From NCBI GenBank assembly GCA_937926785.1, contig CALBBQ010000004.1, positions 1-64,000 on the forward strand: DNA of 64,000 bases, given 5' to 3'. The position numbers and the translations under genes were made by a program. Source of the DNA: an uncultured Bacteroidales bacterium. Lineage in GTDB: Bacteria > Bacteroidota > Bacteroidia > Bacteroidales > Tenuifilaceae. This document shows, piece after piece, positions 1 through 9,225 of this stretch. The notes below the pieces were generated by a model. The model was not told the DNA's origin, did not search any database, and saw nothing but the letters and a program-made list of their open reading frames with translations. Position 1 is the stretch's first letter, and every line of letters starts with the position of its first letter.

Positions 1-147
1 GGATTTCAAACCATCAACCTAAAAGTTGAACCAAATTTTGAAGGTGTCACAAAGGAAGAAATTAACAGCTGGCTAAAAGAAACAGAGGAACGTTGCCCTG
101 TAACGGACAATATTAAAGGCTCAACCACTATTAATATTACCATTTAA
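1..147 (+). CDS. C-terminal fragment, probable OsmC family protein (truncated by window start)
   Basis: Open frame 1 from base 1 to TAA at 145-147; ...KEEINSWLKETEERCPVTDNIKGSTTINITI, OsmC-like C-terminus with CPV motif. Confidence 0.6.
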   Translation, partial: GFQTINLKVEPNFEGVTKEEINSWLKETEERCPVTDNIKGSTTINITI

Positions 148-155
148 ATAGTACC

Positions 156-566
156 ATGAAAATTACCGATAAACCCACATTACAAGAATTTCACATTCCG
201 GGAGTAAGGCACATCTCTCCCGAAAATGCCTATGCTGCCCTGCAAAAAGGCGAAGCCATAATTTTAGATGTCAGAGAGGATGACGAATTCAAAACCGAAA
301 ACATTCCCCTCGATAACGTAATTCATCATCCCATGTCGGTAATACTCGACCGCTTAGCCCATATTCCCAGAGATAAGTACATCATAACAGCTTGTCCCGG
401 AGGTGTGCGCAGTACAAAGGTGGCTAACTTGCTTATGGAACAGGGATACCCAAACGTAGTTAATTTAGACGGAGGACTGACAACCTGGAAATCGCTTGGA
501 TTACCTCTCAAAAGCAATGTGCTTTTTAGTTTTAATCTGGGATGCGGAGGAGGCACAAAACCCTGA
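156..566 (+). CDS. Rhodanese-like domain protein
   Basis: LDVREDDEF ... ACPGGVRS active-site loop with Cys. Confidence 0.85.
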   Translation: MKITDKPTLQEFHIPGVRHISPENAYAALQKGEAIILDVREDDEFKTENIPLDNVIHHPMSVILDRLAHIPRDKYIITACPGGVRSTKVANLLMEQGYPNVVNLDGGLTTWKSLGLPLKSNVLFSFNLGCGGGTKP

Positions 567-596
567 TTCTATTTAATCATCAACATAAACTGCATT

Positions 597-1283
597 ATGT
601 TTACCTGCCCAATTTGTCATGCGTATCTCATTGAACTTGAAGCTGAGGAGCTGGCAACTTGTTCGTTTTGTAGTGCTGTTGAGGAAACCGAATACTTGTG
701 CCCAAACGGGCATTTCCAGTGCGAAGACTGCCGAATGTCCAATCAAACCCAAATATTGGAGAGGGTTTGCCTAAACACAAAAAGCACCGATCCTATAGCT
801 ATTGCTAACTTGGTGATGAAGCACCCCTCGTTTAACCAGTATGGTGTTGAGCATCACGAGCTGGTGGCCGCAGTTTGCCTTACGGCGATTCGTAACCTTG
901 GCGCTCAAAATATTAGCGGAAATAAGCTGAAGGCAGCAATAAAGCGGGGCAGTAAAATTCCCTACGGAGCCTGTGGAACTATGGGAACCTGTGGCGCCTG
1001 CGTGTCGGCGGGCGTGGCAATGGGAGTTCTTACCCAATCGAACTACCTAAAGGATAAGGAGCGCAACCTCACCATTACAACCACGGCAAATGCACTGCTC
1101 AAGCTAACCGAGCTGGGCGGACCACGATGCTGCAAGTTCAGCACCTATGCAAGCATCATCTCCGTTTGGGAAATAGCCACCAACGAACTGGTCATGAACT
1201 TACCTGCGCTAAATGTAAAATGCGCTTTTCAGGGTAAACTTAAAGAGTGCCACCTAAACAAATGCCCATACTATGAGCAATAG
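597..1283 (+). CDS. DUF5714-like Cys-rich protein
   Basis: N-terminal zinc-ribbon-like CPICHAY..CSFC and CPNGHFQCEDC, then GACGTMGTCGACVSAG motif. Confidence 0.6.
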   Translation: MFTCPICHAYLIELEAEELATCSFCSAVEETEYLCPNGHFQCEDCRMSNQTQILERVCLNTKSTDPIAIANLVMKHPSFNQYGVEHHELVAAVCLTAIRNLGAQNISGNKLKAAIKRGSKIPYGACGTMGTCGACVSAGVAMGVLTQSNYLKDKERNLTITTTANALLKLTELGGPRCCKFSTYASIISVWEIATNELVMNLPALNVKCAFQGKLKECHLNKCPYYEQ

Positions 1284-2322
1284 GCAGCCCTGGCGATTGA
1301 TTGCAGATGAAATCCGCGATCCGGCCATGCACTTTGCCATGGAGGAAGCGTTACTCCGTTTAACCGATGAAAACTACACCCAGCCAACACTAAGGCTTCG
1401 CAGGGTTGAACCCTCGGTATGGATAGGTTACTACCAGTCGCCAGCCGAAGATGTAGATATTGATTACTGTACCAAGCATAACCTTAAGATAATCCGTCGG
1501 CTTAATGCCGGTGGAGCTGTATATCAGGATAATGGAACTTTTTGCTACTCTGCCTTCTTCAACAAGTCCCAATTCTTTTCCAGCTTTAACATTACCCGGT
1601 CTGAACAGCTTTACCCGCTGTTTGGCAAAGTTATCATTGACCTTTGCAAAGAATTAAATATCAATGCCAATATTTCTCCGGTAAACGACATAACGGTGAA
1701 TAACCGAAAAATATATGGTTCAGCCCAGCTCGAATGGTACACGGCTTTCGTTCATAGCGGAAGCATACTGGTCAATGTTAATCGCGAGGCCATGCAGGCC
1801 ACTCTTAGACCCTCGAACCTTAAGTTTGCCGACAAAGGGTTTACTAACGTTAAAGACAGGGTTATCAACCTTGCCGAACTCACGGAAACTCCCACTAATG
1901 TTGAGCAGGTAATGATGCTTTTCGTGAAAAACTTTGAAAAAAACATGAAAGCCAAACTTGTAAAAGGAACATTCACGGACAAGGAGTGGAATCTTGCCAA
2001 ACAGCTTTTCGATGAAAAATACTCCAGACCTGAATGGACTTTTTCAAACTCTAACGCCCCCAAATCAATGGTTTCGGTAAAAATACCCAGCGGCGTGCTC
2101 ATTCTAAAGTATGAACTGCTCAACAATCGCTTCAAATCGGTTGCTTTGCTAGGCGATTTTTTACTTCCCAACCACAGCGAAGCCGAATCATTCATGTTGA
2201 TTTGCCGCGATAAAACCCCTTCCCAGGCTATACTTGAGGTTGAAAAAACCAAACTCCCAGCCGATCTGAAAAAGGGTATAGTTACCTTACTTAATCAAAT
2301 TGTATCCGATGGAACCCATTAG
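1273..2322 (+). CDS. Lipoate-protein ligase A-like protein
   Basis: RLRRVEPSVWIGYYQSPAEDVDIDYC...IIRRLNAGGAVYQDNGTFCYS...NDITVNNRKIYGSAQ; start overlaps upstream stop. Confidence 0.8.
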   Translation: MSNRQPWRLIADEIRDPAMHFAMEEALLRLTDENYTQPTLRLRRVEPSVWIGYYQSPAEDVDIDYCTKHNLKIIRRLNAGGAVYQDNGTFCYSAFFNKSQFFSSFNITRSEQLYPLFGKVIIDLCKELNINANISPVNDITVNNRKIYGSAQLEWYTAFVHSGSILVNVNREAMQATLRPSNLKFADKGFTNVKDRVINLAELTETPTNVEQVMMLFVKNFEKNMKAKLVKGTFTDKEWNLAKQLFDEKYSRPEWTFSNSNAPKSMVSVKIPSGVLILKYELLNNRFKSVALLGDFLLPNHSEAESFMLICRDKTPSQAILEVEKTKLPADLKKGIVTLLNQIVSDGTH

Positions 2323-2596
2323 ACTGGAGGTATTGGTGGCATCGCCACCAACCAAAAAATGCAAGGCAATGATTTCCATGTTTGAGAAATTCATGACCGA
2401 ATTTCCCGGTAAGCTCAAACTCGATATTTACTATGCCGGCGAGCCCATGACCATAACTCCAACCGAGGGCTTTCGTAAAGAAACCGGAAAAATCCGTAAA
2501 ATCCCTTCGGCTTACGTCAATGGCATTAACGTAGCATCTAAGGAGGTTCCTGACGAAAATATGGTTCGACAAACCATTATGAACTTATTGAAATAA
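2309..2596 (+). CDS. Small thioredoxin-fold protein
   Basis: VLVASPPTKKCKAM...IPSAYVNGINVASKEVP; ATG 2309 overlaps upstream stop. Confidence 0.55.
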   Translation: MEPIRLEVLVASPPTKKCKAMISMFEKFMTEFPGKLKLDIYYAGEPMTITPTEGFRKETGKIRKIPSAYVNGINVASKEVPDENMVRQTIMNLLK

Positions 2597-2640
2597 TAGT
2601 TTTTTTTGCATGAAGATTACTTACCTTAAAATAAAAGAAA

Positions 2641-3030
2641 ATGAAAAGAATCGTTCTAATCACTGCCACTGCAGCACTTTTAACAGTCCTGATTTCAGGC
2701 CATGCAACTGCACAAACAACCAAGCAGAATGCCCAAAAAGAAAAGAAGTATAAAGTTACCTTTGTTGAATTAGGCTCGGTTAGATGCATTCCCTGCCAGC
2801 AGATGCAGCCCATAATGAAATCGGTTGAGGAGAAGTATGGCGACCAGGTAAAGGTTATTTTCTACGATGTTTGGACCGAAGACGGTAAGCAGTACGCCAA
2901 AAAATATAATATCAACCTGATACCCACTCAAGTTTTTTTGGACGAAAACGGGAAAGAGTTTTTTAGGCATGAGGGTTTTTTCCCTGAAAACGAACTCATC
3001 AATGTTTTAAAAAGCAAAGGGGTAAAGTAA
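2641..3030 (+). CDS. Secreted thioredoxin family protein
   Basis: Signal peptide, CIPCQQM CxxC motif, IPTQVF cis-Pro. Confidence 0.8.
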   Translation: MKRIVLITATAALLTVLISGHATAQTTKQNAQKEKKYKVTFVELGSVRCIPCQQMQPIMKSVEEKYGDQVKVIFYDVWTEDGKQYAKKYNINLIPTQVFLDENGKEFFRHEGFFPENELINVLKSKGVK

Positions 3031-3106
3031 AGTTAGTCGGGTAGAATAAAAATTTATTAAAAAAGGTTACATAAAGGGTTATGTTTTAAAAATTTATCAT
3101 ATGTTT

Positions 3107-3122
3107 GCAAATGTTTACTTAC
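3107..3122. promoter_or_regulatory. Candidate TetR operator
   Basis: GCAAATGTTTACTTAC; matches GYAARYRTTTACTYAC, also present at 3735-3750. Confidence 0.45.
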
Positions 3123-3130
3123 ATAACAAT

Positions 3131-3715
3131 ATGCGTAAACCTACTGAAATCAGGCAGGAACAAATAAAACAGGCTGTGCTTGATATCATATTCACGGACG
3201 GTCTAAAAAATCTTTCAACACGAATGCTTGCCCAGCGCATTGGCATGAGCGAAGGCGCAATTTTCAGGCATTTCCCTACAAAGCAGCATATTATTGTTGA
3301 TATAGTTAACGATGTTCATAAAGATTTTATCGGAGGGCTGCGAAAGATTGCCTTATCAAAACAAAATCCCCCAAAACGGCTGGAAGAGTTTCTTTGCTTT
3401 ACCATCAAATACTTAACCGATAATAAGGGCATAACACTGCTGCTTTTCTCTGAGGCATCGCACAACAATGACGTGCAGCTGAAACAGGCACTAACGCAGA
3501 TATTTAACTCCCAAAAGAAACTGCTAAGCAAAATCATTTTGGATGGTATTGCAGAGGGTGTGTGGGACGAAAGTGTACCGGTTGAGAGTGTAGCCATGCT
3601 TTATATGGGCATTCCTGTTTCCCTTAACATCGAACTCATCCTCAATAGTGGCCTTATTGATTCTTCCAACTTTTGCAACAAAATGTTTCAGCTAATGAAC
3701 AAAATGTTAAAATAA
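3131..3715 (+). CDS. TetR/AcrR family transcriptional regulator
   Basis: N-terminal HTH: LSTRMLAQRIGMSEGAIFRHFPTKQHI; ATG 3131 preferred over 3101. Confidence 0.85.
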   Translation: MRKPTEIRQEQIKQAVLDIIFTDGLKNLSTRMLAQRIGMSEGAIFRHFPTKQHIIVDIVNDVHKDFIGGLRKIALSKQNPPKRLEEFLCFTIKYLTDNKGITLLLFSEASHNNDVQLKQALTQIFNSQKKLLSKIILDGIAEGVWDESVPVESVAMLYMGIPVSLNIELILNSGLIDSSNFCNKMFQLMNKMLK

Positions 3716-3734
3716 TAGTTTTTTTATCCTATAT

Positions 3735-3750
3735 GTAAGCATTTACTCAC
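3735..3750. promoter_or_regulatory. Candidate TetR operator
   Basis: GTAAGCATTTACTCAC upstream of the TauE gene; same pattern as 3107-3122. Confidence 0.45.
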
Positions 3751-3766
3751 TTAAAAGTTTAAAACC

Positions 3767-4519
3767 ATGCTTTATACAATTACATTTTTGATTATTGCCA
3801 TAGCCTCATTCCTTTTTGCCATGCTGGGTTTGGGTGGAGGAATGGTGTACGTACCGGTTCTTAACTGGGCTGGGTTTGATATGGTATCGGTGGCTATACC
3901 GCTTGGTTTACTATTGAATGGATTAAACACCGCACTGGTACTAATCCCGTTTGCCCGGAAAAAAATGGTTGACTGGAAGGGAGGCGCCGTAATGGCTGCC
4001 TCAGCACTCATTGCCTCGCCTCTTGGAGCCATGACCAGCGAATATGTACCGGTTCAAACCCTTAAGATTCTGTTTGCCGCAATGGTTGTTGCTGCTGCCC
4101 TACGCACACTATGGGCTTCGAAACAGGCGGAACCAGAGGCGATGATGTCACTCAAAAAACGAAGCGTAATCGGATTCTTTGTAGGCGGATTTGCCGGGTT
4201 TATTGGTGGCATGCTCGGCTTGGGTGGTGGATTTATTATTGCCCCTATTCTAATGATGATGGGCTATAAAACAAAAGAAGCCGCAGCCACAACCGCCTTC
4301 GTGGTTACATTCTCTTCCTTCTCGGGCTATTTCGGGCACGTATCCCAAGGGCACATTAACTGGACTCTTACCATCGTTGTTGTCTTTGCCGTTATTCTGG
4401 GCTCCCAACTGGGTGGTCGCTACATGACCCAAAAAGCGAAATCGAAGCAGGTAAAGGTTATTTATGCTATAGTCTTGCTGCTTATTGCCACCAAAATGGT
4501 TTATGGAGTTCTATTTTAG
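3767..4519 (+). CDS. Sulfite exporter TauE/SafE family protein
   Basis: Multi-TM with duplicated GLGGG motifs. Confidence 0.85.
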   Translation: MLYTITFLIIAIASFLFAMLGLGGGMVYVPVLNWAGFDMVSVAIPLGLLLNGLNTALVLIPFARKKMVDWKGGAVMAASALIASPLGAMTSEYVPVQTLKILFAAMVVAAALRTLWASKQAEPEAMMSLKKRSVIGFFVGGFAGFIGGMLGLGGGFIIAPILMMMGYKTKEAAATTAFVVTFSSFSGYFGHVSQGHINWTLTIVVVFAVILGSQLGGRYMTQKAKSKQVKVIYAIVLLLIATKMVYGVLF

Positions 4520-4528
4520 CAATCAACT

Positions 4529-5422
4529 ATGACAACCGAAACACATCATCACCACAGAGTAAGCGGTAAGAACCTTGGGCTTACCATTCTGCTTAACGTT
4601 CTCATTACCGTTGCCGAGGCAATAGGGGGTATTATTTCCGGAAGTATGTCGCTGCTGAGCGACGCTGCTCACAACTTTAGCGACGTTCTTTCGCTCTTAA
4701 TCAGCTACATTGCCAACAATCTTGCTCGCAGGAAAGCTACACCTGAACAAACCTTCGGGCTAAAGCGCTCCGAGATCCTTGCCGCATTTATCAATTCGGC
4801 AACATTGATGGGGCTGGCGATAGTAATAGTTGTTGAGGGTACAAAACGGTTATACCATCCGGTAAGCGTAAACTCAAGCTGGGTAATATGGCTATCGCTG
4901 TTGAGTATTGCCGTGAATGGGGCAAGCGTTCTGTTTATCCGAAACGATGCCCTCGATAACATGAATATTAAATCAGCCTATCTTCATCTTTTTAGCGATA
5001 TGCTTACCTCAGTTGCGGTGCTGGTAGGTGGTGTGGCCATGAAATACCTCCAATGGTACTGGGTTGATGCTGTATTTAGTATGGTAATAGCCATTTACCT
5101 GCTGTACTCCTCATGGAGTATTTTTAAAACATCGCTAAGAATCTTCATGCAGTTTTCACCGGCAAATATCAACATTAACCTGATTACTAAGCAGATTGAG
5201 AGCCTCCCAGGTGTGAAGAATATACACCATGTACATGTTTGGCAAATTGACGAACATGAAATTATGTTTGAGGCACATATCGATGTAACCGACAACATCA
5301 AAATATCGGATTTTGAGAGTATCCTCGAGCAGGTTAAAGTAAAGTTAAAAGAACACGGAGTAAACCATGTAACCATTCAACCGGAATATTCCGTTACAGA
5401 TAACAAACAATTAATTCACTAA
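4529..5422 (+). CDS. Cation diffusion facilitator family transporter
   Basis: SLLSDAAHNFSDVLSLLISY, HxxSD in TM5, C-terminal HVHVWQID. Confidence 0.9.
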   Translation: MTTETHHHHRVSGKNLGLTILLNVLITVAEAIGGIISGSMSLLSDAAHNFSDVLSLLISYIANNLARRKATPEQTFGLKRSEILAAFINSATLMGLAIVIVVEGTKRLYHPVSVNSSWVIWLSLLSIAVNGASVLFIRNDALDNMNIKSAYLHLFSDMLTSVAVLVGGVAMKYLQWYWVDAVFSMVIAIYLLYSSWSIFKTSLRIFMQFSPANININLITKQIESLPGVKNIHHVHVWQIDEHEIMFEAHIDVTDNIKISDFESILEQVKVKLKEHGVNHVTIQPEYSVTDNKQLIH

Positions 5423-5441
5423 TCACTTAAATTTTAAAGCT

Positions 5442-6047
5442 ATGATTAACCCAAAAGACTGGCTTGAGTTTGGCCAAAAATTTCACGGTCACAAATGTCC
5501 GGCAATGCCCATGGGGCTCAGAGTAGGTGCAGCAGCCATGAATGCCCTTGGGGTTGAGCGCGCAAAAGATGGTCAACTTATTGCTCTTGTTGACCTTGGC
5601 GAAGACCATTGCGCCACCTGCTATGCCGATGGGCTTCAGGTAATACTGGGCACCACTTTCGGCAAAGGAAACATCAAAAAAACACACAAAGGTAAATGGG
5701 CTGTTACGGTAATTGACAAGGCAACCGGTCGCGCCGTCAGAGTTACCCCTAAAGCTGAGGCTATGCTTGCCAACAAGCAAACTGCTTTCTTCAAAGATTA
5801 CCGCGAGAAAGGGATCCCCGCCAGTAAGGTTCCCGATACGGTAGTTGACCCCCTTGTCTTGAATGTTATGAATGCCCCCGATGAGAAACTCATCAACATC
5901 TCTGAAGTTTTTCAGTTCGACCTCAAGGAACATGCCCACAGCTTTAACAGCTTTGTGTGCGAGGAATGCGGCGAAATGACTGTTATGGAATACGGACGAA
6001 TTAAGGGAGACAAAAAGGTTTGTATTGACTGCGCAAGCAAACACTAA
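5442..6047 (+). CDS. FmdE family protein with C-terminal zinc ribbon
   Basis: FHGHKCPAMPMGLRVG...EDHCATCYADGLQ...CEECGE...CIDCA. Confidence 0.85.
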   Translation: MINPKDWLEFGQKFHGHKCPAMPMGLRVGAAAMNALGVERAKDGQLIALVDLGEDHCATCYADGLQVILGTTFGKGNIKKTHKGKWAVTVIDKATGRAVRVTPKAEAMLANKQTAFFKDYREKGIPASKVPDTVVDPLVLNVMNAPDEKLINISEVFQFDLKEHAHSFNSFVCEECGEMTVMEYGRIKGDKKVCIDCASKH

Positions 6048-6065
6048 TCATCTTGATCAAAAAGT

Positions 6066-6096
6066 AAGGTTGGGGTGCTTATCCCCAACCTTTTAC
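6066..6096. terminator. Rho-independent terminator
   Basis: AAGGTTGGGG-N7-CCCCAACCTT then T-rich. Confidence 0.8.
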
Positions 6097-6101
6097 TTTT
6101 G

Positions 6102-6690
6102 TTAAATTTCCCAAACTCCACTGATTCTGCTCCCGCCCGATAAGCACTTCCTTTTATTTAGTCCTACCAGCAACACGTTGTAGCCCTTACGCTCCACTAC
6201 AACCTTTCCGAACCACGGACAAAGGATATCAGCTGCACCTGGAAGTGCCGCATTGCCAATGTTAACGTACCTCAACCCGTTCTATAGAGCAATTTCCTTT
6301 GCCCTTACCAGAGTTGATGTTGGCGTTTGAGAGAGATGTGTTAGCTTGTAAAGCGGAAAAAAACGAACGTGCAAAGGAACTTCAGTAAAACCGTTAGCTG
6401 CAAGCCACTGGCGCATTTTTCGAATCATGGCGTAATCGTCGGCCCAGGTGGGTATTACCTGGTTAGTTATCTCAACCCAAACATTCATTCGGCGCAGGAT
6501 GCGAAGGGTATTGAGCACGGGATCAAGGGTTCCGGCATTAAACTTTAGGTAGATATCATTGCTGAACGATTTCGATTTAAGGTCGGTATTGACAGCGTCA
6601 TTTTTTCCTGCCAGGGCAAGGTGCGGCTCCTCGTTGATGTATCCGTTGGATACCAAAACGTTTCCGGTGTGATTTGATGGTAAAAGCGTT
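6102..6690 (-). pseudogene. AmmeMemoRadiSam system radical SAM enzyme remnant
   Basis: Reverse frame: TGNVLVSNGYINEEP...NDAVNTDLKSKSFSNDIYLKFNAGTLDPVLNTLRILRRMNVWVEITNQVIPTWADDYAMIRKMRQWLAANGF..VPLHVRFFPLYKLTHLSQTPTSTLVRAKEIAL*NGLRYVNIGNAALPGAADILCPWFGKVVVERKGYNVL...; internal TAG; N-terminal radical SAM Cys cluster absent. Confidence 0.8.
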
Positions 6691-7262
6691 TGCTTTGGTT
6701 TAACAAATGTGGATTGGGTTCAGCGTAGTCAACGTTTTCTAACTTGTACTTACCGAGCTCTGCGGTAAGCCCGGCATAGCCCCCGGAAACCAGAAGTACC
6801 CTCTTTGGATTTTTGCGTTGAGCAATTGCATAATGTTCCACCTCCTCGCGGTATATGTTATTTTCAGCACCAAACTGCATTTCCCCATTACCAAAAAAGA
6901 TTGGCTTGTTCGTCCGAACCGGTTACGGTTATAATTCCCTCCGGCGAATCGGTTACCGATAAAACCTTTTGTCCCGGAAGTAGTAGGGTATGGATGAATG
7001 AAACCGCGCTCATGGCTATTCCCAAATGAACATGCCATACCAGCAAAACCTTAACAAAACTCTACCCTAATTTATAGCTTATGTTGATTGTAAGCAGAAC
7101 TCATAGCAAGGTACAACCCAAGAATGCAAAAAGAAGAATGAAATTCCAGAACCTACGGTGAACCGAAGCAGAGATTATGCCTGACTGAACCATTAGGCTA
7201 CCCCGCAGGTAGTATAAAACTATTGCTAAAGAAATGGAAATTAACAAGTAGGGAGAGTTCAT
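6690..7262 (-). pseudogene. Remnant of small membrane protein joined to spermidine-synthase-like domain
   Basis: MNSPYLLISISLAIVLYYLRG..RRFWNFILLFAFLGCTLL*VLLTINISYKLG*SFVKVLLVWHVHLGIAMSAVSFIHTLLLPGQKVLSVTDSPEGIITVTGSDEQANLFW* then shifted frame GNMQFGAENNIYREEVEHYAIAQRKNPKRVLLVSGGYAGLTAELGKYKLENVDYAEPNPHLL. Confidence 0.7.
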
Positions 7263-7272
7263 GCGCTCAAAT

Positions 7273-8829
7273 CTACCTTAATCCCAACTGCTTTTCATCA
7301 AAGACAATGGCCTCGTAGGTGTATATCTCAGCATCGCGCCAGCCATCCCACCCAATACCTGCTTTGTCGCGTGCGCAATGTCCCAGAAATTCCTCCATCG
7401 ACCAACGGGTTTCTTTTGCCACCTGTGGCAGGAATGTTCCCGAACGCCCACCTTTTTTGATATAGATGCCATGCCTCCCCAGCTCAATCTCATTTATACT
7501 GCTAATCCGTTTCATGGGTGTGAGCACGGATATTTCTATATCGATGTCCTTCAGCTCGCCCGATGTAACCGACTCAAATCGGTAATCCTCCGTGGCGGCG
7601 GAAATGGCCATGGCCATAACCACACGGTAAAGCGGGGTGGTAGTCGAAAAGTTGCCAATGCACCCCCTCAGCTGTCCGTGATTATGTAGGGTGACAAATG
7701 CACCGGCGTTTGATTTGAGTGCTTCTGCAAGCTTTGATTCGTCAGGCGGGGTTGGTGTTTTACCCGAAAGGTACTCCGCGATGGTTTTACGGGCCAGCCG
7801 GAGCAGCTCACGCTTGTCGTCATCGGAAAGTTTAAACTCATCGGCTTTTAGATTTTTCTGCAGCGCAGCAATGGCCCAGTAACCCACCACCCTATCCTTC
7901 GCGCCATAAGGCGAATCACCTGAATTTTTATACAATATGGTTTTATAGGAAATTTCTGGTTTGCCTTGGGTGATTTTTAGCAGGGTAAGACCCGAAGTCC
8001 AACCACACATAGCAGTGGCCAAATCATCAATGCCGGCACTCTCGTTCCGGATTTTTGCCTTCATGAACTCCACCGGCGAGTTAGTAGCAATGGCTCTGGC
8101 CATGTCGTCATCAGTTTGTCGGGCATTTTGGTATGAGGGGTAATGCGAGAAATCGGAACTGATTACAAATAGGTTTTCGGGAGTGAAGTAGGGTTCCAAA
8201 GCCTCGGCTAATAACGTGCATGTAGCCTGCGATTCACCTCCAACAATGATTGGAACGATAGAAAATTCGTTCTTAAGCCAGTACTGCAGGAAAGGGAGCT
8301 GTACCTCCAGGCTATGCTCACGTAAGTGGGGCTTAACATCATCGGTTAACACGCTGTGCTTGCTAACCAGCTCTAGAGCAAGGGGGTCAACGGGTACCCG
8401 CCCCATGGGTGTTACAAACGCTCCCTTGGTGTAAACCGATGCACCATTAAAAAACATGGTGTGGCTTGAGCCAATCAGGAATATATGCTTGAATTTCCGG
8501 TTTCTGTCCAGCTGGCGGTAGCCTGCTGCAGCCACTTGACCTGAGAAAACATATCCCGCATGGGGTACGATTAGCGCTATGGGTTGGCTTTCCAATATTG
8601 GCCTAGCATCATCAAAATACTTCTTCAACTCCTTTTCCAGCTGAGCCTTTGTGCCGGGGTAAAACTGCCCAGCAACGGCCGGCTGTCTGTCGAAATCATT
8701 CGGATTACTCATATTCTGTCCGTTACACGATGTTTCAATACCCATCAAAACAGTTAGCGTGAAAGCACATAGCCTTTTGCTCCGGTTTAGCAGTTCTTCC
8801 ATTGTGCTAACGGTTTGGCATTCTTCCAA
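7273..8829 (-). CDS. AmmeMemoRadiSam system: Memo-like domain fused to AMMECR1 domain
   Basis: QPAVAGQFYPGTKAQLEKEL...PHAGYVFSGQVAAAGY...(Memo) and GAFVTLHNHGQLRGCIGNF...EISVLTPMKRI (AMMECR1). Confidence 0.9.
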   Translation of the reverse strand: MEECQTVSTMEELLNRSKRLCAFTLTVLMGIETSCNGQNMSNPNDFDRQPAVAGQFYPGTKAQLEKELKKYFDDARPILESQPIALIVPHAGYVFSGQVAAAGYRQLDRNRKFKHIFLIGSSHTMFFNGASVYTKGAFVTPMGRVPVDPLALELVSKHSVLTDDVKPHLREHSLEVQLPFLQYWLKNEFSIVPIIVGGESQATCTLLAEALEPYFTPENLFVISSDFSHYPSYQNARQTDDDMARAIATNSPVEFMKAKIRNESAGIDDLATAMCGWTSGLTLLKITQGKPEISYKTILYKNSGDSPYGAKDRVVGYWAIAALQKNLKADEFKLSDDDKRELLRLARKTIAEYLSGKTPTPPDESKLAEALKSNAGAFVTLHNHGQLRGCIGNFSTTTPLYRVVMAMAISAATEDYRFESVTSGELKDIDIEISVLTPMKRISSINEIELGRHGIYIKKGGRSGTFLPQVAKETRWSMEEFLGHCARDKAGIGWDGWRDAEIYTYEAIVFDEKQLGLR

Positions 8830-9008
8830 ATTTACCCTTTGGGGTAAGAAAAGTCAAGGGTAAACCAGAAAAAAGAATAAGCAGAAAAAATCGTGATTGA
8901 TCATAAATCATTGATAGAATGAAAAAACGGAAATTATCTACCCTGATTAGTGATTTTAATGCCGGTTAAACTTTTTAGAAAGTATGGTTCCCAGCATTTT
9001 GAAATTAA

Positions 9009-9032
9009 AAAGCCCGACTAGCAGTCGGGCTT
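9009..9032 (-). terminator. Rho-independent terminator for tRNA-His
   Basis: AAGCCCGACT/AGTCGGGCTT hairpin followed by T tract on minus strand. Confidence 0.8.
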
Positions 9033-9033
9033 G

Positions 9034-9109
9034 GGGTGGAAGATGGGACTTGAACCCACGACCCCCAGATCCACAATCTGGTGCTCTAACCAGCTGAGCT
9101 ACATCCACC
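9034..9109 (-). tRNA. tRNA-His (GTG)
   Basis: GTGGATGTAGCTCAGCTGGTTAGAGCACCAGATTGTGGATCTGGGGGTCGTGGGTTCAAGTCCCATCTTCCACC; GTG in anticodon loop. Confidence 0.95.
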
Positions 9110-9225
9110 GTTCAAATGCGGCTGCAAAGGTAATATATTTTTTAGATTTACAAAAATCTAAGCCAAGTTATTTAACTCCTCTGGCGGTTGAAGCATTTTT
9201 CATACCTTCGTATAAATTTTTGCAG

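Noticed and set aside
6282-7038. Three separate minus-strand ORFs as individual genes
   Set aside because: They are pieces of decayed radical SAM and spermidine-synthase-like genes linked by frameshifts and stops.
9031-9225. N-terminal extension of the flippase-like ORF (MGWKMGLEPTTPRSTIWCS...)
   Set aside because: It reads through the antisense of tRNA-His; a GTG at 9226 gives a more plausible start.
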